This document shows, piece after piece, positions 21,301 through 32,114 of a DNA stretch of 47,330 nt. A program made the position numbers and the translations under genes. Position 1 is the stretch's first letter; each line of letters opens with the position of its first letter. The notes beneath the pieces were generated by a model. That model had not been told where the DNA came from. It ran no database searches and saw nothing but the letters and a program-made list of their open reading frames with translations. Origin of the DNA: Actinomortierella ambigua (taxonomy: Eukaryota > Mortierellomycota > Mortierellomycetes > Mortierellales > Mortierellaceae); NCBI GenBank assembly GCA_016098155.1, contig JAAAJB010000257.1, forward strand, positions 1 through 47,330, given 5' to 3'.

Positions 21301-22109
21301 ACTAAAGCCAAAAAAAACTCTCGACAAATCATAAAACAGGCTTCTTCACGAACCCTACCAAGAGTCCGAACAACCTTCCGTCGGTCGAGGAGAGCACGAT
21401 GGTCTATTCGATTGGGACGCGGCAATGGGTGACCTCGTTCATTCCGAACGGAGTGTCCGGTGGGTCGACGAGCAACGGCGGCGGCGGTGGGGGCGGATTC
21501 GGCGGTTCAAGTGGTGGAGCAGGCGATGCGGGCACAAAGTCGTCGAGCTCGATCGGGATGGTTCTTGCGATAGCAGCGGCCGGTACGCTGTTGACGCTTC
21601 TGATGACCTTTGGTCTCGTCATGTTTATCCGCCGGCGCTCGCTCAAGCAGCGGCAGCTCCGAGCACGCTACAGCACGAAGAATAACAACAACAACAACAA
21701 CAGCAGCAACAACGGCAGCGGTCATGACGGAACGATGAACAACAACCATATCCGGACCAACATGACCACGTCTAGCCAGGTGACACTTGCAGTCAGCCCG
21801 ACGTCGTCCAACATGGTCGGCGGCGGTGGTGGTGGCAAGAAGGGCGACAATGGTGTTATCACACACTCTTTTGGTTCCCAAGACACGATCGAGGCACCGC
21901 CAGGCTCGACTGGCATCCCGGGCGTGACGACGATTGTTACGATGACATCCTCGCCGGCCATCGCCAGCGGGGCAGATACCGAGATGGAGAAGTCGGGATA
22001 CAGGCGTTCAGATGCAACACCCATGCCACCAGACTCGGCTGACGCGCTCGGCTACTACCCGATCAGCATTGAGCGCGAGTATGTTCGTCCTGTTGGCAAG
22101 TCCCGCTAG
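18378..22109 (+). CDS. Kelch-repeat single-pass membrane protein, multi-exon, central exons unresolved
   Basis: Starts with signal peptide MNLLPTAIGLVAITSLATL. Exon 18378-19382 carries kelch-like blades (LYISGGDLGG, DAFITFGRNYG, LIYFVGGDAG, MLVIGGVADN) and ends in a long polySer tract plus SGTWTVE. Secure downstream exons are 21035-21217 (LVAVFGGFVNHST, NQLIVWGG) and 21340-22109. The latter has a final blade, Gly-rich linker, TM helix IGMVLAIAAAGTLLTLLMT with basic stop RRRSLKQRQLR, an Asn run and a ~140-residue cytosolic tail ending VGKSR. The interval 19383-21034 is unresolved: a 30-nt GTATAG...TTACAG sequence would bypass the in-frame TAG, and a further ~1.4 kb must be intron or insertion. 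Kelch propellers bind proteins or glycans; a surface sensor or adhesion role is inference. Confidence 0.75.
19413..21034. other. T/CT-rich 1.6-kb interruption inside the kelch gene
   Basis: Apart from about 200 bp of possible exon (to ~19640) this is pyrimidine-rich DNA ending in a strong TTTTTTTTCCCTACTCGCAG acceptor. No terminal inverted repeats, transposon coding sequence or RNA gene was recognised. It is far longer than any other intron in the window. It may be a giant intron, an old insertion, or the boundary between two split gene halves. Confidence 0.5.
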
Positions 22110-22676
22110 GAGAGGTTTCATCCCAGGGGTTTGTCCTCTTCCCCTTTTTCCTCCTTTTTTTTGCATTCCGTTCAGTTTTGTTGTTGTTGCAATTTGTTTT
22201 GGTTTTTCTCTTTCCATTCTTTATCTTTGCTGCCTGGCAGTTGGGATTTATTTGTCTCTTGCCAATCTTCCTCCACCCTCCTCATACTTGATCTCCCTAT
22301 TCTTTGAGTTCTTTTTGTGTTTAGCTGTTCTCAGTATTTTTTTTTCTTTTTTTTCTTCTGATGGTTTAATCTTCCGTTCGCCACCTGTAGTACATCTTCA
22401 GTGCTAGGTTTGGGCCAGCACCACTTCCTATCATTCGTTTCTATACCAGCCTCCTTTCAATATATTATAACTACCATCTTGGCAACGGGAGGGGGGTTGG
22501 CGGTGTCTCGATCGCCCCCCCCAGCCCTTTCGTTGCCCGCGCTGCATCGCATCAGAATCCTCACTCTCCCCGGCGTGTCTTGTGTTTTGGCGTGTTGCCT
22601 TGTGTGTAATAGCCAGTACAATGTGCGTTTTTTTTTTTCTTTTTTTTATTTTTTTTATTTTTTTTTTGTATATATG
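22110..22676. other. 3' flank of kelch gene, T-rich
   Basis: Pyrimidine-rich 3' region ending in long T homopolymers directly before the assembly gap. No coding frame is supported. Confidence 0.5.
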
Positions 22677-22686
22677 NNNNNNNNNN
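22677..22686. other. Assembly gap (10 N)
   Basis: Ten undetermined bases flanked on both sides by long T homopolymers (about 22628-22668 and 22687-22696). This is a typical short-read scaffold join; the real distance is unknown. Confidence 0.99.
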
Positions 22687-23578
22687 TTTTTTTTTTCAAA
22701 CGAGGAATTCCTCGGTTGTTTTATTTGGGTATTTTCGGTACTCCTACGACAGGAGCAGCGTGGATAAGCACTTTTTGAACTCTACGACCATCTCCGTGGA
22801 TCCGGTTAACAACCCTCCAACGTTTCGACCACCGTTTCTTGCACCATCTGCTGGTAGATCCGGATGATACCAGCGTAGACATCAATCGTGGAATGGATAC
22901 AGGATCATTGTCGAGTCGACCTCACGGTTGTTCGAGACGGAGACACACTCTGGTCTAGAGACTACTCAGTTTTGAGTCGGTCTTTCTATAATACCTCCTA
23001 CATAGTAAACAGAGACTAGGGACAAAGAATATGTGATCAAGGTAAATATATTTTAGAATAAAGATTTGGGACTATGAAAAAGAGGACTGCGAAGCATCCA
23101 TATACTGATACGCCAAGAAAGGGAAGACCTCCACCAGCGTGTTGGAGTAGTGCTTCTCGAAATGCTCGAATTAGGTCCTACAAATACTGGAGCTGTTAAA
23201 TAATTCAGGGTCTTTTTATTTAACGAAGATCCTATAAAAGGGGGTCTTCTCTGCAAATAAAGCAACACAGACTCTTTCTATCTCGTTACTCAGTTCAAAT
23301 TTCACTGAGCTAGGAATTTAGAACGTATTTAGTCCACTAAATTTAAGGAACGTGTTTGTAGTGGCCACCAGAAAAAGAGGAAGCTGGTGGATACTAGGAG
23401 GCTAATCCTTACAACGTCCTCACTCCCGCCCACGATCTTGAACTGCATGCCACTACCCCAGTTCAGGGTCGTAACCGCACAGGAGGACCGGGTAATCATT
23501 GACTTGTTTCAATCGTCTCCATAAGCTCGTTGTTTAAGCCGGTACGGTCTTGTTAATGCTGGCATGCACACTCGCCCT
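22687..23578. other. Repeat-derived or pseudogene DNA, unidentified
   Basis: AT-richer than the flanking genes. On the minus strand two short frames read like protein fragments (around 23150-23085: FEHFEKHYSNTLVEVFPFLA; around 22885-22815: IDVYAGIIRIYQQMVQETV) but each is closed by stops. No family was recognised. Proximity to the LINE fragment suggests a decayed mobile-element cluster. Confidence 0.4.
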
Positions 23579-24235
23579 TTATCTGCATTGAAGAGCGGTA
23601 GTGAACATGTGAAACTGTCCCTGTAGCCTTTCAAGGCTATTCCAATGACGTTCTCCGAGGACCCGACTGAGCACATGGTCGATCCAACCCTGGCATCCAC
23701 TCTGCCTTGCTTCTCCCAGTATGTGGGATCGATGGAAGTTGGAACGCTTGAGGGGTCGGTGAATAGCGGTCAATGAAAGAAGAGGACGCATGACGGCGAT
23801 CAACGGTCGAAGCGTCAGGTACTGATGTGCTGGTTGCTTATTGTTCCCGCCAGTCGGTTGAGCCGGTTGGTGATGATCTTCGTCATCACCTTGTAGTCGG
23901 TGTTGGTGAGAGCGATAGGGCGGTAGTTTTTCATCTCTTTCTTGTCGCCCTTCTTGTACAGAAGCACTACCAGTGCTTCGTGGAACGAGTCGGGGAGGTT
24001 GCCATGGTCTGGTCCAATGCTGTTGAAGACATCCTGTAGGATCGGTGCGAGCTCCAAGTTGAACGTCTTGTAGAACTCGTATGGCAGACCATCCGGGCCT
24101 GGTGCCGACCTGTTGGCCATCGACATGATCGTGTCCATGACCTCTGGGACCGTCAGGGGACAGAGGACCATGGCTGGGCTGGAAGAACGAGCGGCTCGTT
24201 GCCATCGAGTTGTCGTCCGATGGATAGTTGGTCAT
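23579..24235 (-). mobile_element. Decayed non-LTR retrotransposon (LINE) reverse transcriptase fragment
   Basis: On the minus strand the frame at 24171-23815 contains the N-terminal LINE RT blocks: MANRSAPGPDGLPYEFYK, EALVVLLYKKGDKKEMKN and YRPIALTNTDYKVMTKIITN, in the usual order and spacing. The protein then breaks; remaining matter (WIDHVLSRVLGERHWNSLER) appears in another frame and the catalytic F/YxDD block is not found. No endonuclease domain, poly(A) tail or target-site duplication was identified. It is a truncated, frameshifted relic and is not expected to be active. Confidence 0.85.
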
Positions 24236-24717
24236 GTCCGAACTCTACGCTTCGCCGTGGAGGGGATATGCTGTGTTGTGGTGTAGTATGGGCGGTCGGT
24301 CGACTGGGAGAGTTGTGTCCTGCGAGAAGGGCGGGGCATGGTGTAGTGGGTTGCGTGGAGCCGTTGAACACGGGGTTTGAGGACGGTTCGGTGAAGAGAG
24401 CAAGAAGGAGTGTACGTGTGAGCGAGAGGCATGAATGGGGATTCGGAATGGAGTTCTCCATTCCATTTATGTCTCCATCACCCTTTCGAGGAGCAATGGC
24501 CATCAATGACCCGCTCGAGGTAATGGCGTGATCACCCTCAATTGGATCACGCTGATTAGTTCCCTCTCATTATCCCCTTTTTTCAGTCTGTCTCTCGACC
24601 CTCCCCACACTTTATTTTCGACTCCAACGCGGCGCGTCGAGTCAACGTTCTTTGAAACGAAATTAGCGGTAACAAAATGGCTGGATGTGTGTGCGTGTGC
24701 TAGTCATAACGAGGATA
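24236..24717. other. Spacer between LINE relic and SNF2 gene
   Basis: Contains the 3' flank of the SNF2 gene and probably more element-derived DNA. Short minus-strand frames (e.g. 24506-24153) are proline- and threonine-rich with no recognised domain. Confidence 0.4.
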
Positions 24718-27700
24718 CTAGTCAACGCGAATACGCTTCACCCGGAACATATTCTCCTCTTCTTCCTCCTCCTCCTCCTCATCATCCACTTGAATGAACT
24801 GGCCGCTGTGCTGCTTATGCATATCTATCCTCTCACCCATCTCCTCCTGGTCGTTTTCATCGTCGTTGCTATCCCATACACAGTCCAAAGACCCAGCATC
24901 CTCTACTTCCATGTCCAAATCGCTATCGCTCTGCAGGGACACCTCTACGACCTCTGGCTCCGTTATCGCGAACGTCACCCTTCGTCGTCGTTTCCTCGAT
25001 ACTTCCTCCTCCTCCTTGTTCTCGTCGTCGTGGTCATTCTTGGTATCACTGGAGAGAAGTGTCCTCTCCATACGGTGCGCCAGCTGTACAGAACACTCAT
25101 CATTCCCCTCGTCATCATCATCGTCATCATCGTCATCTGCTCCACCTCCACCGCGGCCTCCTCCACCAGCGCCTCTGCCTCCCCCAACCTGCACCGCCAT
25201 ATTCGCCTGTTCTGCCAAGCGCTGGGCCTCCAGCTGTCGGTCGGTCTTTGGGAAGACTACGGGGATCTCCATCGTCTGACGCTGACGCTCCCTTTCCTCT
25301 GCAAGGCCTTGACAATACAGACGATCACCATGATCGTCGCCTCCACCGCCACCGTAGGCATAGTTGACCAGAGGTCGGATGAGACGCGAGGTCGGCGGCA
25401 AGGGGATGAAGCGCACTTGGCGGATCGTGTCGCGCATCTTGCCGTCCTTTTCCATGGTCCGACCAAAGGGCTGCTGTTGCGGTTGTTGAAGCGTCGGTTC
25501 CGAGACCTGCTTGCGAGCCTTCGGTCTCAAAGAAGGAGAAGGAGGGGAGGGAGGGGAAGGAGGAGGAGAGGACGAAGACGAAGAAGACGAGGAGGATGGT
25601 GGCGGCGATAGAGGCGATGGTGATGAGGAGGACGATGCAGTCGAAGACGAGGCCGGAGACGAAGCCGGAGACGAAGACGACAGCGATGATATGGATGACG
25701 ACGTGGGCAACCACGATCCTTCGGTCTTTGTTTCTCCGTCATGGTTCATGTGGCCATTCGTCTTGTCCTCAACAACGTCCCGCAACTGACTACCACTACT
25801 ACCACCACCGCCGGTGGGTCGGAGCTGTCGACTCTCCAACGCATCATCTTCTTCTCGTCGCCGCACGAGAACAGCCTCCTCAAAGCTGTCCTGGATGACC
25901 AGCGTCTCGACAAAGACGGGCCGCTTTTGGCCGATACGGTGCGCGCGTTTGATGGCCTGCCGCTCGAGCGCCGTGTGGAAGGGCGGGCTGACAAAGTAGA
26001 TACGCGAGGCCGCCGAGAGATCGATTCCGTACGCGGCACCGGAGCCGGCATGCGTGTCCATCAAGAGGACGGAGACGTTCTCGGAGGTGTTGAAGGTCAT
26101 GATGTTCTTGGATCGTTGGCTTAGACTCTACATACATGCATTCACGCAATATTGGGGAAAAGGGTTAGAGTGAGAAAGTATTGAGAACATCATGGGGTGA
26201 ACAACATCAAAGAACAAAAAAAAAAAAAAAAAAAAAAGGCACCACCCCCCCCTCCCTCACTACAAAGGAGCAAACAAAAAGAGGCATCACCCCCTCTTCC
26301 CTACTTACAATGGTGCGCAAGTATAACAAACATCTGACCTTGGCCATGACCAAGTAATGGTATAGGTCCCAGATTGCGTTCGGGTGCTCGCAAAAGACAA
26401 TCGTCTTCTCTGTCCGGTGCACTCCCAGGATCCGACTCACAATATAATTTAGTTTGCTCGACCCACTCGACACAATCGTCGCTTGTGACAGCCGTTCCCG
26501 CGTCAGCGCTGCTCGCAGCATCTCCATCCTGTAGTCAATGCCGTCGTCGTCGTCGTCACCGTCGTCGCCATCGACTACTTTGTCTCCATCGGTTCCCACA
26601 GCTCCCTGTGCCCGATTCTGATCCTTTAGGAGCTGACGTAGGCGTGCCAGAAGCGAAGACTCGTCCCTCTTGTTGGAAGATAAAGAGGAGGTGGTGGTGG
26701 GAGGGGAAGAAGGGGTCGTCTCGAGCTTCGCCACCGCTTCACGGGCTTGTTCGACTTGTTCCGCGCTCACCATACAGATATGCGCCTTGGCGGGGCTGAG
26801 CCAAGTGTTGGTCTTTTCGTCCGGTACCGTGAACCAGCTTCGTACTAGATCGTCCTCGGACAGCACTGCGTGCCAGTCCTCTCTTGAGCGAGTAGGTGCT
26901 AGTTTGTTGGGCTCCATCGATGTAGATGACGATGACGATGACGACGATGACAATGACGACGACGGCAGATGTTTGGGTGAATTGGGTGGCTGCAGGATCC
27001 TGGGCAGATTCCGGCAAAAGTAGGCCATATGGTCCAGCTGGATGACACGCGTCCAGCTCTCATCCTGCAAAGCCTGTTCAAGATGGGCGGCAATCTGGCG
27101 GAGAAGCTCGACATCTTCTGGCGGGTAGGCACCGCCAATCCCGCCCTGCGCCTCGCGACGCTTTCGGTCCTTTTCGAGTCCTCGCTGAACGTTGCCCAGC
27201 GCTTCTTGTACCTGATACACAAAGCTAGTCATCTTGGCCGCGGTAACTGCGGGTGGTGCGCTACCACTCTTGGTCGCTGCTGCTCCGTTGGGCGACCGTC
27301 CATGCTTGCTACTGGTTGACGGTGATAACGATGATGATGATGATGACGATGATGAGGAAGACGTATGAGGGGCTGCTAGAGAATGGAGCTCATCGCTACC
27401 TCCTGAGAACCAAAAGCAGCTCTGCTGCAAGTTGTTGATGACCTGTCGAAGATGCTTGGTGTTCTTAGGGTGGAAGAAGTAGTCGACACCTTCGCGCTCG
27501 GATAGGACGGCATTGGCATGGATAAGTGCTACCTGACAGTTGTGGGTCAGAGCTTGGAAGTACTCAAAGGGCAGGCGGACAATCTTTTCGTGCAACGGTG
27601 GTAAGGAGATATCCTTCATGATATCCTCGGGCTGGTTGCGGACCATGAGTGTGTCCATCAGCCGACGGAGCTTGACAGCACTCATACACCGTTTGAGAGA

Positions 27701-30109
27701 TCCGATGTTCATGGCGTTCGTGTCGCTCTCCATGATGGGTGTTAGTGAGGAGAAGGAGGACGGCGACGAGAACGGGGCTTGAAGCTCCTTGGAAAAAATC
27801 TTTGGTCCACTGGTAAAGGGTTCGAGGCGGAGGTAATTCGAAACAATAGTTGACAGCTTGATGAGGTCCTCCTGGTCCGACAGGGCAACCCTTCGCGTCG
27901 ACAACGGCCGACTCGGTTTCTCGCGTGAACCGGGGCTCACTTCAGTGTCGTTCATCTCTTCACTGGTACCTGTGGTGGGCTGGGCATAATCGGCCAAGTT
28001 TGACAGGTTCAGAGTCGGGGTACCTGTGCAGATCCATCGTCGCTCGGCGTACATGGTTGATGCCAGGAGCGCATAGTTTGAGGACTGGCTACCCATCGAA
28101 TGCCCCTCGTCGACAATAATGCGCTTCCATCGAACATGCTGCAGCGGTGAGATGGTGTGTTCAGTTGGGCATCGACAGCGTGCAAATGTCGTGCTCGAGT
28201 CACACGTGCACTTCCCTACGGAAGAAAAAGAGAATAGGGTGGGGCATTAATAATAAGTAAAAGGTGAGATAACCACACTACGTTGCGTAGAGAAAACGGA
28301 CAACCGAGTAGCCAGAGTAAATTACTTTTAGAGGCCAGAATCTTGACAAAAGCTCCAGAGTCGTACTCTCGAGAGAATCGTGATTGAGATATGAGGACAA
28401 TGTCCTGCTTGATAAGCGTCTCAGCTGGTGGAACAGGTTTTTGGCTGCTCTCTGGAATCACCAACACTTCCAGGGCATGGTCGTGCGTGTGCTATCAAAA
28501 GGTGGCAAAAGAGTTGGGAACTGTTAATCGACTTTCTCTCGACCGATACAGCCCTGTCGAGTGAAACTGTACCCGAAGAAGCAAACCTACTTTGTTGAGC
28601 TCAAAGCACCATTGATCGACAAGGTTGGCCGGGACAATCACCAGCGTCGCCGATGAAAGATACACCTTTACAACTTCTTCGCCTTCTTGCTGCCGACTCT
28701 TTTTGCGTGTTCCTGGTGCTAGTCGCGGTACATGCGCGCCTTGGTTGGCACGGAGCGGATGCTCCAAGGTGTAGGCTGGAAACCGATCCAGCTTTTCGGC
28801 CAAGTAGGGCCCGATCGTGTCTTCCGAGTACTGGATGCCATGGACTTTGATGGCCGTGGAGGCAATGTCGAGCAGGCTTGGGACGCCATTCTTTGCAGGG
28901 ATGACCCATGGCGGAGTCAGACTGTGGTCTTCGAGATCAACGACCGCGGGCTTCATAACAGGATAGATGTCACAATGCACCAGTGTCGGTGGTGCCGTGA
29001 CGGGTGGTAGGCTGATCTGATGGCGAGTGTGAAGGATGAGTGCGATACAGATGCACGTCTTTCCGGTACCCTAATAGACATTCATCGCAGGAAGAGCAGG
29101 GATTTAGGATTTCGAAAGAGCAAAGGGTTAGGAGCAATCTCTCCATCTCTCCCTTCCCCCTTTCCCCTCACCGTGAGAAAAACAACAACCTTTTCCCACC
29201 GGCTTACCATGTCTTCGCAGAGGATGCCTCCGCGAACGTCATCCCATTCAAAGGGTGGTTTCTTGTAGATGCCAAATGCGTTTGGCGAGGTGTTGAGGAT
29301 GTAGGGCTGGTGGTGCCTGTCTCGGAGTGGCACAAAGGCTGGGTCGTACATCTTGCGTGGGAGCAGCTCTCGTTGGACCATCTTGTAGAGCGATCGTTTC
29401 TGGTACCCATACAGCTTTGTTTTCATGCCTTCTGGACTGTCCATCTCTATGCAGGCCTCCAAGAGTTGGCTCGCGGTCTCGCCAAATAGGCCGGTGGGCC
29501 GGCCATCGTCCACGAGCGCGCTTGGATTGACTGACGGAGAAGGCAGTTGGAGATAGATATCCAACAACCGAGTGTCAAGCTACATTCCAGCGGGGCCAGA
29601 ACGGTCAAGATCATCAGCCCCACAAGCTCTCTGAACTAATTTGCTCCGCAATAGTGACCCTAAACCATGACTATTCTAAGGCAGGTATTTACCTCGTCCT
29701 GGAGCAAAAGAATGTGGTTTTCTTTGGGTGAAATGCTATCGACTTTGGGCCCATGTGAAGAATGAGGCAAAGGATAGTGATTGCCAGCTGGTTTCACTCG
29801 GAGGCAAGCCAGCATCTGAAAGTATGCATTCTGCACATCCTTCGAGACGGCGGCAAAGGGCCAAGTATCCTGTGCCACGGCCCAGATGGATACGTGCAAT
29901 GGGGAAGTAGTGGTGCCGGAGTGGTCTTGTTCGGGCTCGATACGAATGCGACCATGGCGAATGAGCAGGTTCACAGCGTGGACAACAGTGCTATCGGCGG
30001 GATGGCTACTGGCCAAACGGCTTGGGCCTGATTCGAGCGGACTGATATGAGCATCGGTGCCTTGCAGGAGAATCAGCCCGAGTGGGATGTCCAATTCAGT
30101 GTCACGCAT
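24718..30109 (-). CDS. Large SNF2-family DNA-dependent ATPase/helicase, ~1583 aa, 6 exons
   Basis: Nuclear DNA-translocating ATPase of the SNF2 superfamily, probably acting in chromatin or DNA repair. Exons on the complement: 30109-29693, 29579-29208, 29070-28591, 28491-28326, 28215-26309, 26127-24718; all GT-AG with closing phases. Motif I (Walker A) GTGKT begins exon 3 at residue 264 directly after GGILCEDM. Motif II is IIVDEGH (DEGH, 514-517), motif III RRWICTGTPT, and motif VI KRAHRIGQ ends near 1181. A Cys pair-pair insert, KCTCDSSTTFARCRC (480-494), sits between motifs Ia and II. Ser-rich and acidic linkers split the two RecA lobes, and an acidic C-terminus ends RVKRIRVD, a possible NLS. 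No RING was seen, unlike Rad5. An extra 5' exon upstream of 30109 is possible. Confidence 0.88.
26217..26238. repeat. Poly(A) run in SNF2 intron
   Basis: About 22 consecutive A residues with one neighbouring interruption, inside the last intron (26128-26308) of the SNF2 gene. Read on the minus strand it is a poly-T stretch upstream of the acceptor. Confidence 0.9.
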
Positions 30110-30614
30110 GGTCTATGCATGAAGCAACAGGATTGTAATCGGCGAATGGAGATTGTTTCTTGATCGGGTAAGTTGTCAAGGGTTTGTTTAGACAGCACAG
30201 AGGTAGGAAGACCTACCACTTCTTGAAGTGGGGAGAGACAGATGTGTGTGTGTGTGGGGGGGGGGTGTGGAGGCAAAGGCGAGTCTGCAATTGGAGGTCT
30301 GAAGAAAGAAAGAGGGAAAAAGAGGGAAAGAAAAAAAAGAGGCAGCCTATGGTCTCCTGTGTGCTTTTAAAGGCAGAGATACCCTTCTGCCGCCTGTCTC
30401 TCGCCATGCTATAGAACATGGTCCCCCCACCCACACCGACTCTTGAGAACAAAGGGCTCTCGATCTCCGTCGTTTTTGACGCGCCGCGTTCAGTCCCAGA
30501 AAGAAAGATCAGTCCTACCCCCACAAAAAGTTTGTTTGCAACGGCTTTTTTCTTTTGCCGCCAATTTTTTAGGCTCGTCCTTTTTCTTCATGCCCCACTC
30601 GGTAGCATGCAACA
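30110..30614. promoter_or_regulatory. Divergent promoter region SNF2 / STN1
   Basis: 505 bp between oppositely directed start codons. Holds a (GT)n-(G)n tract at 30243-30268 and an A/G-rich tract at 30303-30342. A minus-strand frame (30276-30130) reads EVVGLPTSVLSKQTLDNLPD and could be an upstream SNF2 exon; no in-phase junction was found. Confidence 0.5.
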
Positions 30615-31927
30615 ATGTCAGCCGTGGCATTGCCTGTCATTGCGTTAGGCCTTGATCCCCTTTTCCAAGAATGCTTCAAGCTGTTTGTCTTTCAGGTGAA
30701 GAGTCTGTCGCTCGTCAAGCGTGATGAAGGTACTCTACTTGTCTCTCTCCTCCCTTTCTCTTCTGACCTTTTGTTTTTTGCCAAGGGAGTAACGACTAAA
30801 AACCACTCTACTACGCATCGCTGTTCAATAGGCGCGTTTTATGTACACCATGGACATCCTGTCTGGACAGTGGAGGTGATGGGGATGGTCCAGTCCGTTA
30901 CTCGCTCCCACACAAATATCCTTTACATCGGTGAGTTTGCTGTGATGTGTGGTTGAATGAGAAATGTGTTGTGAACACAGCCCAGCAAGACTGACAGAGA
31001 GACTTGAACGTGGGTCTTGACCTTGTGCTAGTGGACGATGGAACTGATGCTATCCCATGCATCCAGTGGATCCCTCACCAACACCAGATGGCGATGGATC
31101 TATCGACAGTGGGAATTACCATGCATCGCCGAGGCGATGTGCTGCGTATCAGGGGCACAGTTGGCGAGTTCCGGGGATCGAGGCAGATCAAGACCACACA
31201 GATCGACGTCATTCGTGATCCAGACGAAGAGAGTCTCTTTCGCCTTGTGGTGTTGGACCTCGAACAGTCCGCATACAGCAAGCCTTTTGTAGTGCCTGAA
31301 CAGCTCATGGAGAGACTTGTAAGGCAAATGGCTCTGGTGATCCCATGGATGGGGGAGAGGAAGGTGCTGTCCAGGGTGCAGTTGCTTATTTTTTTTTTAG
31401 AAAGACAAAGAAGAACACCAATGCAATCCTGCTACTGAACAGTCCGCCTTGGTGCAAGTCGCCTCGACCCAGCCCACCATCGAAGACCTCAAGGCTCGGC
31501 TTCGAACTTGGATGCAGATATGGTCTGGATCTACAAAGCAACACACATTCTCGTACTTTGACCTGGCCAGTGTTCCAGAGCACAAGCAAATGGCACTGAC
31601 CGTCGCTCGATCGAGGGTAAGTCAGGTCTCCCAATATCGTGGATGGCAGCTTCATTTATCCAATGATTGCCAGCATCACTGTCTCTCCAGGACCATTCAC
31701 TCGCTAACGCCACTTTTTTTCTTTTTTGCCCTGATCGATAGGAAGGCGATGCTTGGCCTACGAATCGTCGGGACCAGAACAATCGGGTGATGCATGTGCT
31801 GTTGGATTGCATTGACGAGTTTCTGGCGGACAGGGCACTGGTGACAAAGGACGGGAACAAGAGCATGTACGAGATCCAGCTGGGGCGCAGTGCTGGCCAA
31901 GCAATCGTGGTGGATGACGAAAACTGA
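30615..31927 (+). CDS. STN1: CST complex subunit STN1 (OB-fold telomere-capping protein), 286 aa, 5 exons
   Basis: Single-stranded DNA-binding subunit of the CST (CTC1/Cdc13-STN1-TEN1) complex that caps telomeres and promotes polymerase-alpha fill-in. Exons: 30615-30729, 30832-30930, 31032-31318, 31443-31616, 31742-31927; GT-AG junctions with closing phases. The N-terminal LDPLFQECFKLFVFQVKSL followed by GAFYVHHGHPVWTVEVMGMV and LYIVDDGTDAIPCIQWIP is the canonical STN1 OB-fold order ('HP...V.V.G.V', then 'VDDGT..I.C..W'). A third strand block, GDVLRIRGTVGEFRGSRQIK, completes it. The C-terminal ~120 residues are divergent and contain no clear winged-helix signature. Length is shorter than human STN1 (368 aa), suggesting loss of one C-terminal wHTH. 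Confidence 0.85.
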
Positions 31928-32114
31928 GAGGGAGAGCTGGCCACTCAACCCTGTTCGATTTTTGCACGTCACCCTGTCTGTGTGTCCCTCCCCTTTTTTA
32001 CTTCCCCACTTTTTGCTCGTTCATTCGCTTCTTTCGACCCTTATTCTTCCCTCTCCATCCTTCCACCCTTCACACAAAGAACTACCCTCACACCTCTCAT
32101 TCACAATAATAACA

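Noticed and set aside
22687..23420. LTR retrotransposon with LTR and primer-binding site
   Set aside because: A TGGTGG-like motif near 23355-23372 prompted the idea, but no paired LTR, TG...CA ends or gag/pol frame was found.
30073..30276. Minus-strand frame upstream of the SNF2 start as an extra exon
   Set aside because: The peptide looks plausible but no donor joins it in phase without losing the first SNF2 residues; left as a possibility only.
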